Source of the DNA: CAYHPY01 sp964358485
GTDB taxonomy: Bacteria; Elusimicrobiota; Elusimicrobia; UBA1565; UBA9628
Direction of reading: 5' to 3'
Length of the DNA: 31,241 nt
Assembly: GCA_964358485.1 (NCBI GenBank)
Contig: CAYHPY010000039.1
Location: forward strand, 1-31,241
Part shown: positions 1-8,602 of the stretch, piece by piece
How positions within the stretch are numbered: position 1 is the stretch's first letter
Layout: every line of letters starts with the position of its first letter
The notes under the pieces: generated by a model
Told to the model about the DNA's origin: nothing
What the model saw: only the letters and a program-made list of their open reading frames with translations
Databases searched by the model: none
Translations under genes and position numbers: made by a program

Positions 1-487
1 AGACCAGGGGCGAGCGGAAGTTCACCCACAGCGGGCCCATGGGGTTGGGATAAGGCATCACCCAATACGCCAGCCAGGGCCGCCCCATGTGGATCAATGG
101 AAACAATCCGGCGCACATGACCGCGAAAATCGTCATGGCCTCCGCCGACCGGTTGATCGATGTCCGCCATTTCTGGCGGAACAAAAACAGAATCGCCGAG
201 ATCAAGGTTCCCGCGTGCCCGATTCCGACCCAGAACACGAAATTGGTGATGTCCCAGGACCAGCCGACGGTTTTATTGAGGCCCCAGGTCCCGATGCCGG
301 TCATGACCTGGTGCGCCACCAAAACCGTCCCCAGTCCCAGGGCGCCCAGCGAGGCGGCCAATGCCGCGTACCAGGCCTTGGAGGGCGGCCGGTCCAGGGG
401 CTGGCAGACGTCGCGGGTGACCTGCCCCAGCCCGGCCACGCCGTCGATGAGAGGCCGCCGGAGCGACGAAATCTCGGGACTCGACAT
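1..487 (-). CDS. actC: NrfD/ActC-type quinol-binding membrane subunit of alternative complex III, partial (N-terminal part)
   Basis: The first 162 residues are visible; the rest lies beyond the left edge. NrfD/PsrC-family proteins sit in the inner membrane, bind quinol and pass electrons to a partner Fe-S subunit. The visible part has three hydrophobic helices, one containing WDITNFVFWVGIGHAGTLIS and a later one containing AVMCAGLFPLIHMGRPWLAY; both stretches are typical of ActC. The ATG at 487 is two bases downstream of the actB stop and has AGAGGG in front, so the two are translated together. Its place directly after a fused molybdopterin-like/ferredoxin ActB makes ACIII more likely than polysulfide reductase. 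The ActD, ActF and any terminal oxidase genes would be expected further left, but are not seen. Confidence 0.88.
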   Translation of the reverse strand, partial: MSSPEISSLRRPLIDGVAGLGQVTRDVCQPLDRPPSKAWYAALAASLGALGLGTVLVAHQVMTGIGTWGLNKTVGWSWDITNFVFWVGIGHAGTLISAILFLFRQKWRTSINRSAEAMTIFAVMCAGLFPLIHMGRPWLAYWVMPYPNPMGPLWVNFRSPLV

Positions 488-489
488 GA

Positions 490-3399
490 TTAAACCCTCT
501 TGTTCCTGATTTTGACCATATACCGAACCGACGGCCGGACGCCCAACTCCCCCAGGACCTGGTAGGCCCGAGGCCCGGCGGCCAGGCGCGAAACCCGGCT
601 CTTGGGATCGTTGAGGTCCCCGAAGACGATGGCGTCGGCGGGACAGCTTTGCGCGCAGGCGGGGAGGACGTCCCCGTCCTTCAAGGGCCGGTCTTCAACC
701 TTGGCGTCCGCCTTGGCCCCGTAGATCCGCTGGACGCAGAAAGTGCATTTTTCCATGATGCCCCGGGTCCGGACGGTGACGTCGGGGTTGAGGGCGAGGT
801 TGGCGGCCAAGTCCTCGTGGGCGTAGTCGAACCAGTTGAAGCGCCGGACCTTGTAGGGGCAGTTGTTGGCGCAGTAACGGGTCCCCACGCAGCGGTTGTA
901 GACCTGCATGTTGAGGCCCTCGGTGGAATGGACCGTGGCTAAAACCGGGCAGACGGTCTCGCAGGGCGCGTTGCCGCAGTGCTGGCAGAGCATCGGCTGG
1001 AAGGACACCTCGGGGCTGGCGGCGTCGGAATCCGGAGCGCCGGAATAGTACCGGTCGATCCGAAGCCAATGCATCTCCCGCCCCTTGGCCACCTCGGCCT
1101 TGCCGACCACCGGGACGTTGTTCTCCAGGTTGCAGGAGAGCACGCAGGCCGAACAGCCCGTGCAGGAGTTGAGGTCCACGGCCATGCCCCAGCGATGGCC
1201 CTCGTACTCGTGCTCCTTCCAAAGACTGCCCCCGTCCTTCTCCGCCGGGTTTCCGGCGCGATGATCCAGGGCGTAATCGGCGAGCGTCGCCTCGCGGGCT
1301 AAATTCCGGCGCTCGCCCATGAACGGATCGACCAGGTGGTCATAACGCTGGGTCTTGGCCAGGCGCTCCAGGCGCCCCTGCGGCTCGACGACGACCCCGG
1401 ATGCGCCCCGCAGCGGCATGGCGTCGGCCCCGCCGGCGGGCTCGAATTCCAGGGGAAACATTTTGCGGGTGGGATAATTTCCGGCGATCGGGCCCACGCC
1501 CGAGCGTCCGTAGCCCAGGGCCGCCGCGATCGTGCCGGGGGCCTGCCCGGGCTGGATGTGGGCGGGAAGCTCGAGGCTCACGCCCCGCGCCGAAAGACGG
1601 ACCACCCGCCCCTCCACCAAGCCGAGTTTCTTGGCGTCCGCGGGCGAGAACGAGGCCGCGTTGCCCCAGGTTATTTTCGTGACGGGATCGGGCAATTCCT
1701 GGAGCCAGGGATTATTGGCCTGAGCCCCGTCGCCCAAGGCCGCGCCCGCGTAGGCCACGAATTCGAAGTCTCCCGAGGACGCCTCGGGGGGCCGCAGGCG
1801 CGGCAACGCGCCCGGATTGAAGGTCCCCGGCGAAGAGGAGTTCGGCCGTTCCGTCAGGCCCGCGCGCACCGCGCCTTCCCAGAATTTCTCAAACGACCCG
1901 CCCTTGCCGGTCTTGGGCCAGACCTCGGCCCGCCAATGCCGGCGGATCAGGTCGTGCGCCGTTTCCGACCGGCCGTCCCAACGGGCCAGGGACTCGACCG
2001 CGTCCCGGGTTTGCCGCATCGGAGCGATCGTCGGCTGGGAAAGTCCCCAGACCCCGGCGTGCGCGGCGTCGTCGGTCCAAGTTTCCAGGGGATGGGGCTC
2101 GGGGGCGACCACTCCGGCCAAGGCGGAGGTCTCATCGGGACGGCCCGCCAGGCTCACCACAAGGCCGACTTTCGCGGCGGCTTGCCTAAAGCGCGCGGCT
2201 GCGGGATGATTCTGGGCCGGATTGCAGCCGCGGACGATCAGGACGGCCACTTCACCCCGCTCCATTTCGTCCAGGAGATGATCGAAAGAAAGGTCCCCTT
2301 CCTCGGCCAGAGCGCTCGCAGACCCAAGCTCGGCGACCCCCGCCTCATAGGCTCCCAGCATGTGATTGAGCCAGTTGGCCGCGGCCTGGGTGGCCGAATC
2401 CTCGGCCCCGCACAGGACCAAAGAGCGCTTGCGCTCCCGGCACAGGGCATCCGCGGTCTCCAAAAGCACCGACCGCTCCACCGAAGTGTTCGCGGCCGGG
2501 GGCAGCGGCCCGGCCCAACCAAGTTTCTGGGCCACGAGCCGGCCCAGGGAAACAAGGGTCCCGTGGCGCTCCGAAGGCCGGATCGGCACCCTCAAATCCG
2601 CGTTGGCCCCGGTCGGAGACAGGCGCGCTTCGAATTGCGCGTGCCAGGACATCAAATTGAGTTCGGCGTCGGGCTTGCGGCGCGAGGCCCACGCCTTGGA
2701 GAATTGAACGGGCGAGCCCCAGGTCCCCAGAAAATCCGCGTCGATGGAAACGATCGTACGGGCTTTTTCCAGGTGATAGGTCGGCACGGCCCGCCGGCCG
2801 TGCGTCAGGCCGTGGGCCTCCAAGGAGGCCGTCAAAGAAGCGTCGCCCAGGACCGCGCGCCGCAAACTTGGAAACCGCGCCCGCAGGCGGGAAAGCTCCC
2901 CGCGCGCCGTCGGGCTGGGCCACACCCCGGTCAAAAGGCGGACCGCTTTGCCGGAAACACGGGCGCGCTCCAGGGCGCGGACCACCGCCAAATCGGCCGC
3001 CCCCCAATCACCCGGATTGCCGCCGATGACCGGACCCTCGAACCGAAGCGAATCATAAAGGTCCAATAAGGAGCCTTGCCCCCGCGCGCATAGTCCTCCC
3101 TGGGAGGCCGGATGCTCCGGGTTTCCCTCCAGCTTGATGGGCCGGCCGTCGCGGACCTTGGCCAGGGCGCCGCAACGAGCCGGGCAGGCCCCGCAAACCG
3201 TCGAATACCAAACGGAGCGGCCAGGGAGAACCTCTTCGGCGGCCAACATCGACGGGATCACCTTATCCTTGGGAGGCTGAAGCTTGCAGCCTCCGGCCAA
3301 GGCGGCGAAGCTGATCCCCATCAACTGGAGGAATTCGCGACGCTTGAGGCCTTCGGCCTCATCGTCGCCCGGCTCGTGCGGAATCTCTTGAGCAATCAT
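490..3399 (-). CDS. actB: Alternative complex III ActB: molybdopterin-oxidoreductase-like domain fused to a ferredoxin domain
   Basis: 969 residues. Residues 20-38 hold a Tat-type signal (KRREFLQLMG) followed by AGGC, a possible lipobox as in known ActB proteins. A first 4Fe-4S site follows (C69, C72, C76, C104), then a long molybdopterin-oxidoreductase-like region. The last third is a ferredoxin domain with four cluster motifs (CTGCSACVLSC, CQHCGNAPCETVC, CVGTRYCANNCP, and CTFC with a later CAQSCP). In characterised ACIII this subunit carries Fe-S clusters but no molybdenum cofactor, and relays electrons between the NrfD subunit and the cytochromes. The ATG at 3399 was chosen because GAGGAAGGAT precedes it and it starts 8 bases after the upstream stop. 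A longer open frame to 3573 would overlap the cytochrome gene and lacks support. Confidence 0.92.
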   Translation of the reverse strand: MIAQEIPHEPGDDEAEGLKRREFLQLMGISFAALAGGCKLQPPKDKVIPSMLAAEEVLPGRSVWYSTVCGACPARCGALAKVRDGRPIKLEGNPEHPASQGGLCARGQGSLLDLYDSLRFEGPVIGGNPGDWGAADLAVVRALERARVSGKAVRLLTGVWPSPTARGELSRLRARFPSLRRAVLGDASLTASLEAHGLTHGRRAVPTYHLEKARTIVSIDADFLGTWGSPVQFSKAWASRRKPDAELNLMSWHAQFEARLSPTGANADLRVPIRPSERHGTLVSLGRLVAQKLGWAGPLPPAANTSVERSVLLETADALCRERKRSLVLCGAEDSATQAAANWLNHMLGAYEAGVAELGSASALAEEGDLSFDHLLDEMERGEVAVLIVRGCNPAQNHPAAARFRQAAAKVGLVVSLAGRPDETSALAGVVAPEPHPLETWTDDAAHAGVWGLSQPTIAPMRQTRDAVESLARWDGRSETAHDLIRRHWRAEVWPKTGKGGSFEKFWEGAVRAGLTERPNSSSPGTFNPGALPRLRPPEASSGDFEFVAYAGAALGDGAQANNPWLQELPDPVTKITWGNAASFSPADAKKLGLVEGRVVRLSARGVSLELPAHIQPGQAPGTIAAALGYGRSGVGPIAGNYPTRKMFPLEFEPAGGADAMPLRGASGVVVEPQGRLERLAKTQRYDHLVDPFMGERRNLAREATLADYALDHRAGNPAEKDGGSLWKEHEYEGHRWGMAVDLNSCTGCSACVLSCNLENNVPVVGKAEVAKGREMHWLRIDRYYSGAPDSDAASPEVSFQPMLCQHCGNAPCETVCPVLATVHSTEGLNMQVYNRCVGTRYCANNCPYKVRRFNWFDYAHEDLAANLALNPDVTVRTRGIMEKCTFCVQRIYGAKADAKVEDRPLKDGDVLPACAQSCPADAIVFGDLNDPKSRVSRLAAGPRAYQVLGELGVRPSVRYMVKIRNKRV

Positions 3400-3407
3400 A
3401 TCCTTCC

Positions 3408-4526
3408 TCACCAGTGGCAGGCCGCGCAATCCAGCGGGCCTCCCGATCTTTTCCAATGCGACGGGGCATTCCTCTTGTCCACGCGGTGGCAGTCGATGCA
3501 CCAGCCCATGGACATCGAAGACACCTGACGGACGCGGGCCATGTCCTGGACAGGCCCGTGGCATTCCTGGCACCGGATGTTGTTGGCCACATGGACCCGG
3601 TGCGGGAAATGAACGTAGTCGGGCAGGTCATGGACCCGGTTCCAGGCGATCGTCGCCGGGGCGGTGCCGGTCCGCGTTTCCCAAACCGCGACGAGCTTGG
3701 CGATCTCCGTCGACGGCTCCTTGCTATCGGCGGTCTTGCGCACGACCTTATGGCAATTCATGCAGACCTGCGCGGGCGGGACCCCGGCCGCGTCGCTTCT
3801 CCGGGCGCCGTAATGGCAGTAGAGGCAGTCCATCTTGAGTTTTCCGGCGTGGGTCAAATGGGAATAATCGATGGGCTGAGAAGGAGCGTAGCCCTGGTTG
3901 TCTCCCAGCAGGCGATGATAGCGCCGTCCGCCCAGGCTCCAATAAAAGACTCCCAGCGAAATCACGACCAAGGCCCCGCCGACGACGCGGATGCCCAACA
4001 GCCACACCGCCGCGGCCAGGGCCAGTAGGAATAAACCCACGGCCACGCCGGGAAGCCAGGCCCCCCGCCCCTCGTCCGGCAGACGGATGCGGCTGGCGGG
4101 CTCATCGAGCTCAAGCTCCGGCTCGTCTTCCGGGCCGACCGGGCCCTTGGAGGCCTCCGCGAGATAGCTCAACAGCCCCTCGGCCTGCGCCTGGCTCAAG
4201 CCCGGGTTCTCCATGCGGACCCCGTTGAATTTTTTCAACAGCTCCTTGGCCTGGGCGTCGTTGTCCAGGTACCATTCGGTCTTGGTGAGCATGCCGATCA
4301 CCCAGGCTTTTTCGCGGCGCTCGGCCACCCCCTTGAGGTCCGGACCCACCCGGTCGCCCCGCCCGACGGTGTGGCACTTGGCGCATTTGGACTGAAACAG
4401 GGCCGCGTTCTTGTCGAACGCCGAGGGGGCCTTCGGTGCGGGCTTGGGTTCGGCGGCAAAAAACGGCAACGGATCCAAAAACAGAACCAGAATGGAGAAC
4501 AAAATAAATTTGTAGAAATTATTCAT
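3408..4526 (-). CDS. Fused monohaem (ActE-like) and pentahaem (ActA-like) cytochrome c
   Basis: 372 residues. An N-terminal hydrophobic signal or anchor (about 5-25) is followed by a class I cytochrome c domain with haem site CAKCH (48-52) and a possible distal Met105. An acidic linker and a hydrophobic region at about 157-197 follow, then five CXXCH sites: CLYCH 234, CMNCH 255, CQECH 319, CIDCH 343 and CAACH 367, the last two residues before the end. The C-terminal part matches the pentahaem ActA of ACIII; the N-terminal part resembles the monohaem ActE, usually a separate protein. Here they are one polypeptide with six haems. The start overlaps the upstream ferredoxin stop as ATGA. It probably acts on the outer face of the inner membrane, taking electrons from ActB. 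Whether it also feeds NapA is inference. Confidence 0.88.
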   Translation of the reverse strand: MNNFYKFILFSILVLFLDPLPFFAAEPKPAPKAPSAFDKNAALFQSKCAKCHTVGRGDRVGPDLKGVAERREKAWVIGMLTKTEWYLDNDAQAKELLKKFNGVRMENPGLSQAQAEGLLSYLAEASKGPVGPEDEPELELDEPASRIRLPDEGRGAWLPGVAVGLFLLALAAAVWLLGIRVVGGALVVISLGVFYWSLGGRRYHRLLGDNQGYAPSQPIDYSHLTHAGKLKMDCLYCHYGARRSDAAGVPPAQVCMNCHKVVRKTADSKEPSTEIAKLVAVWETRTGTAPATIAWNRVHDLPDYVHFPHRVHVANNIRCQECHGPVQDMARVRQVSSMSMGWCIDCHRVDKRNAPSHWKRSGGPLDCAACHW

Positions 4527-5134
4527 AAAATTTCAATCTCGATGGCCCCCGGAGGGCAGATTTGGGCGCACTCGCCGCAGCCCGTGCAGGTCTGGGCGTC
4601 CACGACGGCGGGGCGGCCCGGGGCCCCGAGGGAAATAGCCTTGGGCCGGACCGGGCACGCCTTCACGCAATAATCGCAGGGCTGGCCCTGCCCCATGTAG
4701 CAGCGGGCCTCGTCGATCCGGGCCAGGCCGATGCGCATCGTCGCGCCCGGCGCGGGCGCCACCAACGCGCCCGTGCGGCAGGCCTGGGCGCAGGGATAGC
4801 CGGCGCAGAACAAACACGGATTCTCCTTGGGCAGAATGACCGGAGTTCCTTCCTGACGGGCGCCCAGTTCCGGCCCGGCCTTGCGGATCACCCACTCCGG
4901 ACAGCCTTTAACGCAGTCGTCGCAGCGCGTGCAAAGCTCCAGAAACCGCGCCTCCTCGACGGCCCCGGGCGGCCGGACGAATTGACGATTTAAAAACCGC
5001 GAGGTTTTCGCCGGCGCGACGCCGGCCGCTTCCAGGCTCTGCGCCACGCCCGAGGCCAGGGACCCGGCCGCGGACGTCAGCTCCGAGAGGGCCATCCGGA
5101 ACAAGTCGCGGCGGGTGCAGGGAGTTTCGTTCAT
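4523..5134 (-). CDS. NapG-like four-cluster ferredoxin (third paralogue in the operon)
   Basis: 203 residues. The N-terminus has TRRDLFRMALSEL, a Tat-like twin arginine but with a weakly hydrophobic following stretch, so export is uncertain. Four cysteine motifs follow: CTRCDDCVKGCP, CLFCAGYPCAQAC, CYMGQGQPCDYCVKACP and CTGCGECAQICP, the spacing seen in NapG/MauM-type ferredoxins. These proteins pass electrons between membrane NapH-type proteins and a periplasmic acceptor. The ATG at 5134 was chosen because it lies one base after the upstream stop and gives the twin-arginine start; the longer open frame to 5257 reads inside the neighbour. Two more NapG-like proteins are encoded upstream, so this copy may serve the ACIII end of the chain. 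It is coupled to the cytochrome gene by an ATGA overlap. Confidence 0.8.
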   Translation of the reverse strand: MNETPCTRRDLFRMALSELTSAAGSLASGVAQSLEAAGVAPAKTSRFLNRQFVRPPGAVEEARFLELCTRCDDCVKGCPEWVIRKAGPELGARQEGTPVILPKENPCLFCAGYPCAQACRTGALVAPAPGATMRIGLARIDEARCYMGQGQPCDYCVKACPVRPKAISLGAPGRPAVVDAQTCTGCGECAQICPPGAIEIEIL

Positions 5135-5135
5135 C

Positions 5136-7016
5136 TCACATCCCCGAGACCCGCATTTCCATCGGCTGTTTGAGCAGCCACAGGCTGGCCCAGCTGAAGG
5201 CCACCATCGCGGCAAGCATCGGGCCCTGCACGGCCAGGACCCCGCCCCCCCCGGCAACCAGCCGCCGCGCCGTTTGCGCGGTGATCCAAAGGGAATAGAG
5301 ATGGCCGACCAGGACGAACAAAATCTGAATTTGCCACAGCCCTTCCAGGGATACCAACGGCGGCACCGTCCACAGGGCCGTGCCGAACAGGTTCCAACCG
5401 CGCCCGAAGGGATCGGACACCAGGGCCAGGAGCTTGGGGCCTTCCATTAAGAAGTGCTCGGCGTTGTGCGCCAGATGATAAAACAGCGCGATCGGCAGAA
5501 GGGCGTAGGCGAAACGGACCCAAAGATCCCGAAATTCGACCTTCCCCCAGCGCGCTGATAGCCAGGCCAGGGCCCCGTAAATCAGGCACGGCAGGACCAA
5601 GGAGGCGGCCATGAGAGCGGTGAACACCCCCGCAAACGACCAGCCGGTGGCGGCGCGAGCCGCTTCCTGGAGGGCCACCCAGGAGGGCGTCATGGTCAAG
5701 CCGTGAAACGCCGTCATCGACAACAGGATCAGGGCCAGCACCGCCTCGTCGGACCGGGGCTTTCCCTCCACCGCCAGGTCCGCCCCCCAGGGGCGCAGGC
5801 GCAGGGCCATGCTCCCGCCGGGGCAGGTCTTGAAGCACTCCGCGCACATCGTGCAATAGGTATTGAGCTTCATCGCCCGCGGGTATTCGAAGGTGGGACA
5901 GCCGTCCCCGCGCTCGTTGCCCTTCCAGCAATCGGCCGTTTTGCACTCCGCGCAGACCCCCGAGGAAGCCCGGACCTCCACGGCGGAAAACAGCGCGTAG
6001 AGCCCCGAGACCCGGCCCACCAGGCACGCGTAGCGGCAAAAAGCCTTGCGCTCGAACAGGAACGCCGAAACCACCGCCAGGCCCAGCATGCCCAACGCGA
6101 CCCAGGCCGTCGCCCGGGGGATCAAGGTGATCCCCATCCCCAACTCGATCCAGGTCAGCCCGACGAAAAGCGCGACGGCGAACCAAATGTTGCGCAGGGG
6201 CTTGGGCCAGGGCAGGGCCAAGCCCTGGCCCGCCCCGCGCGGCCCCCAAAATTTCAGCCGTTCCGCCCAGCCCGCGAGCGCGTCCCACGGGCAGACCGTG
6301 CACCACGCCTTGCCGAAATAGAGGACCGCGAAAATGAGCCCGGTCCACCAGACCGTCCAGGTTAGCAGAGGCGCGATATTCATCGCCGGATTTTGATTGC
6401 CGAAGAGCCCCGCCGCGATGACCAGCAGAAACAGGGCGGCCAGCACCGCCCGGGGGAGGAAAGGAAAAAGCCGCCAGGACAGCAGGCGGCGCAGGGGAGG
6501 CCACGCCGTCAGTTCCAATCGCGCGGCCATGGCGCCTTTTCCGGCCGTCCGGAAGGAGAGCCACTCGATCAACCCAAAAGATAGCAGGAGGACGGCGACC
6601 AGGGAGATTTGGTACATCCGGGTCGGAATGCCCCGCATGGTGTGGCTCATCCGGGGCGCCGCCGAAGCCCCGAAGGCGGCCGGCTTTTCGAGAAAAGCCG
6701 CGCGGCAATACGAACTGCAGAAGTGGAAGATCTTTCCTTCAAAATGAACCTTTTCGGCCCCTTCGGTCCGGACACTCATCCCGCACACGGGGTCCAGGCC
6801 CACAGCCGGAGCGCTCTCGGAAGGGGCCGCGGCGGTTCGAGCCATCTCATTGGCGTCTACGAAAATCGTGGAACCCTCCCGGCCGCGGTCCAGGGAAATG
6901 AGGCCCACGACGGCCAGGCCCAAAACCCAGGGCAGGAGCAGGCCCGCCGCTCCGAACCCGGAGGCGGCCGCCTTCGCCACGGGCGCCGGCCGGGCTTCAA
7001 CGGCGAGGAGGTTCAT
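5136..7016 (-). CDS. Membrane polyferredoxin (NosR/NapH-like) with an N-terminal YHS metal-binding domain
   Basis: 626 residues. After an N-terminal membrane helix comes a YHS domain (about residues 75-115: DPVCGM, then FCSSYC), a small fold that binds metal. The rest is a multi-helix NosR/NapH-type membrane protein with the cytoplasmic-side motif KAWCTVCPWDAL, a second motif CRYACLVGR, and two 4Fe-4S sites (CAECKTADC...GCP, and CTMCAECFKTCP). Several further helices follow. NosR/NapH proteins move electrons from quinol through Fe-S clusters to periplasmic reductases. The ATG at 7016 overlaps the upstream stop as ATGA and has a strong GGGAGGAG site, so the longer frame to 7118 was rejected. 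Joining YHS to this family is unusual; a role in copper or other metal sensing or delivery is possible but unproven. Confidence 0.78.
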   Translation of the reverse strand: MNLLAVEARPAPVAKAAASGFGAAGLLLPWVLGLAVVGLISLDRGREGSTIFVDANEMARTAAAPSESAPAVGLDPVCGMSVRTEGAEKVHFEGKIFHFCSSYCRAAFLEKPAAFGASAAPRMSHTMRGIPTRMYQISLVAVLLLSFGLIEWLSFRTAGKGAMAARLELTAWPPLRRLLSWRLFPFLPRAVLAALFLLVIAAGLFGNQNPAMNIAPLLTWTVWWTGLIFAVLYFGKAWCTVCPWDALAGWAERLKFWGPRGAGQGLALPWPKPLRNIWFAVALFVGLTWIELGMGITLIPRATAWVALGMLGLAVVSAFLFERKAFCRYACLVGRVSGLYALFSAVEVRASSGVCAECKTADCWKGNERGDGCPTFEYPRAMKLNTYCTMCAECFKTCPGGSMALRLRPWGADLAVEGKPRSDEAVLALILLSMTAFHGLTMTPSWVALQEAARAATGWSFAGVFTALMAASLVLPCLIYGALAWLSARWGKVEFRDLWVRFAYALLPIALFYHLAHNAEHFLMEGPKLLALVSDPFGRGWNLFGTALWTVPPLVSLEGLWQIQILFVLVGHLYSLWITAQTARRLVAGGGGVLAVQGPMLAAMVAFSWASLWLLKQPMEMRVSGM

Positions 7017-8602
7017 GCGCTCCTCCCCCCCGCCGCGCGCGCCCGCTTGATGCGCACGGCGCGGACCAGGACGACCAGGCCCAGGAAGCCTCCCCCGAAC
7101 AGACCCAGGTCCCGCCACGGGGAACCCGGCTCGCCCACCACCAGGGGAAAACGCAAGGTCGAGGTCCCATCCAGACCCGGGAGGATCAAAATCACCTCGT
7201 AATTGGCCTCCGCGGGATACACGACGTGGAATTTATGAAGGGCCATGTCCTTGAGGCTTTCCTGGGGCTCCTGAATCTTCTCGCTCAAGCCCAACGGGTA
7301 CAGGCGGCGGGCCTCCAGCAGGACGGGCTTGTCGTACGGGGTGTTGGTGGCCGGATCGGTCACATAGACATGGAGCTCGGTCTTCTCTCCCGGCTTGGGG
7401 TTGCCGGGATAGCCCGTCATGGTGACTTCATAAGGACCCAGCTTGTCGCGAAGCTTGAGCACGGGCGCCTGGGGAAAGGAATTGTCGTAGGAGTAATGGG
7501 GAATGCCGATGATGTGATGACCGGCCGCCGGGAGGGCGGCCGCCAATACCAGGGCCAGGACCCCGGCGGCGGTCTTGCCGCCGGCCTTCGCCGCCCCCGC
7601 GGGGGGCTTGGGCGGAAGGCCGAAAGACAAAGCGCGGGTCGGGCACAAGTCCACGCAGACGCCGCAGGCGTCGCACTCCGGCCCGGTCTTGTCGCGCATG
7701 GGCTCCAATTGCATCGGGCAGGCGCGGTCGCACAGCACGCAATCAACGCAGGCCTTGGGATCGCGCCGCAGGCGCAGAATTCGCCAACGCGACAACGCGC
7801 TGTAAAGCGCTCCGCCCGGGCAAAGGGACGCGCACCAAAACCCCGGGGCGGCGGCGATTTCAAGCAGAACGATTCCCCCCAAAAAGGCCATGCCCGCGGA
7901 GAAGGCGCCCCAGGGGAAAGACAGGCGCCCCCCCTCGGCCCGGTCAAAAAGGACCGTGACGAAGGAATGCGCCTCGCGGCCCAGGATCGCCGGGGGATAG
8001 AGGAAATGCAGGATGGGAGAGCCCAGGAGCACGGCGCAGACCCCGGCGACGGCCAAAATCGCGTATTTGTTTCCCTTCCAAAACCGGATCTCGGCGGGCG
8101 GCAATTCCAGGAAAGCCATAAGCCCCCGCGCCCGGCGGGCCAACGGGAGGATCAACCCCATCGGACAGATCCAGCCGCAATATACCCGGCCCAGGAGCAG
8201 GGTCCCGGCCAGGGGCAGGATCAGGCTTAGCGCCAGGACGGTCTTCACGCTTCGGGAGGCCAGGATCGTTTCCGCGCCCGCCAGAAGATCAGTCAAGGAC
8301 ACCCCGAAAAGGCGGGCCGACCAGGCGGGCGTTCCCACAAACCACGCCGTCCGCCGGATGAGCGCCTTGCGGGGCCTGCGGCCGGCCACGCCCCCCTCCT
8401 CCCGGGGAAGACCGGCGGACATGAGCGCTTCGACTCCCCGGAGCGAAAGTCCCGCGGGGCTCCCCGCCCAGGAGGTTTCCAATTTCTCCATTTGGCGGGC
8501 CCAGATGTAATGGCCGTAGCGCGCGATCAAGGGAAACAGGACGATCGAAGCCAGAATGACGGCTTGCGTCGCCCGGCGCCACGGCCAGATTTTCCGCATC
8601 AT
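7013..8602 (-). CDS. NapH-like membrane ferredoxin with a C-terminal periplasmic domain
   Basis: 529 residues. The first part is NapH-like: several membrane helices, the CxxxCP-type motifs YCGWICPMG and WCASLCPGG, and two 4Fe-4S sites (CVDCVLCDRACP and CDACGVCVDLCP). Unlike ordinary NapH (about 290 residues) it continues through another hydrophobic helix into a soluble region beginning HHIIGIPHYSYDN. That region looks like a beta-sandwich (PGEKTELHVYVTD) and ends in a last helix with a basic tail. The layout resembles FixH/YtkA-like domains, sometimes linked to copper handling, but I cannot assign it firmly. The ATG at 8602 is preferred because ATGA overlaps the upstream stop; ATG 8599 and GTG 8608 are alternatives. 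It probably draws electrons from quinol and hands them to the NapG-like partners. Confidence 0.78.
   Translation of the reverse strand: MMRKIWPWRRATQAVILASIVLFPLIARYGHYIWARQMEKLETSWAGSPAGLSLRGVEALMSAGLPREEGGVAGRRPRKALIRRTAWFVGTPAWSARLFGVSLTDLLAGAETILASRSVKTVLALSLILPLAGTLLLGRVYCGWICPMGLILPLARRARGLMAFLELPPAEIRFWKGNKYAILAVAGVCAVLLGSPILHFLYPPAILGREAHSFVTVLFDRAEGGRLSFPWGAFSAGMAFLGGIVLLEIAAAPGFWCASLCPGGALYSALSRWRILRLRRDPKACVDCVLCDRACPMQLEPMRDKTGPECDACGVCVDLCPTRALSFGLPPKPPAGAAKAGGKTAAGVLALVLAAALPAAGHHIIGIPHYSYDNSFPQAPVLKLRDKLGPYEVTMTGYPGNPKPGEKTELHVYVTDPATNTPYDKPVLLEARRLYPLGLSEKIQEPQESLKDMALHKFHVVYPAEANYEVILILPGLDGTSTLRFPLVVGEPGSPWRDLGLFGGGFLGLVVLVRAVRIKRARAAGGRSA

Noticed and set aside
1336..3069. 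A 577-codon plus-strand frame opposite actB
   Set aside because: No recognisable domain, Gly/Arg/Pro-rich composition, fully antisense to a strong gene.
490..4526. Reading the cytochrome/ActB/NrfD genes as a Qrc-type menaquinone reductase
   Set aside because: The molybdopterin-like and ferredoxin parts are fused in one protein and the haem layout is one plus five, both typical of ACIII; Qrc has separate subunits.
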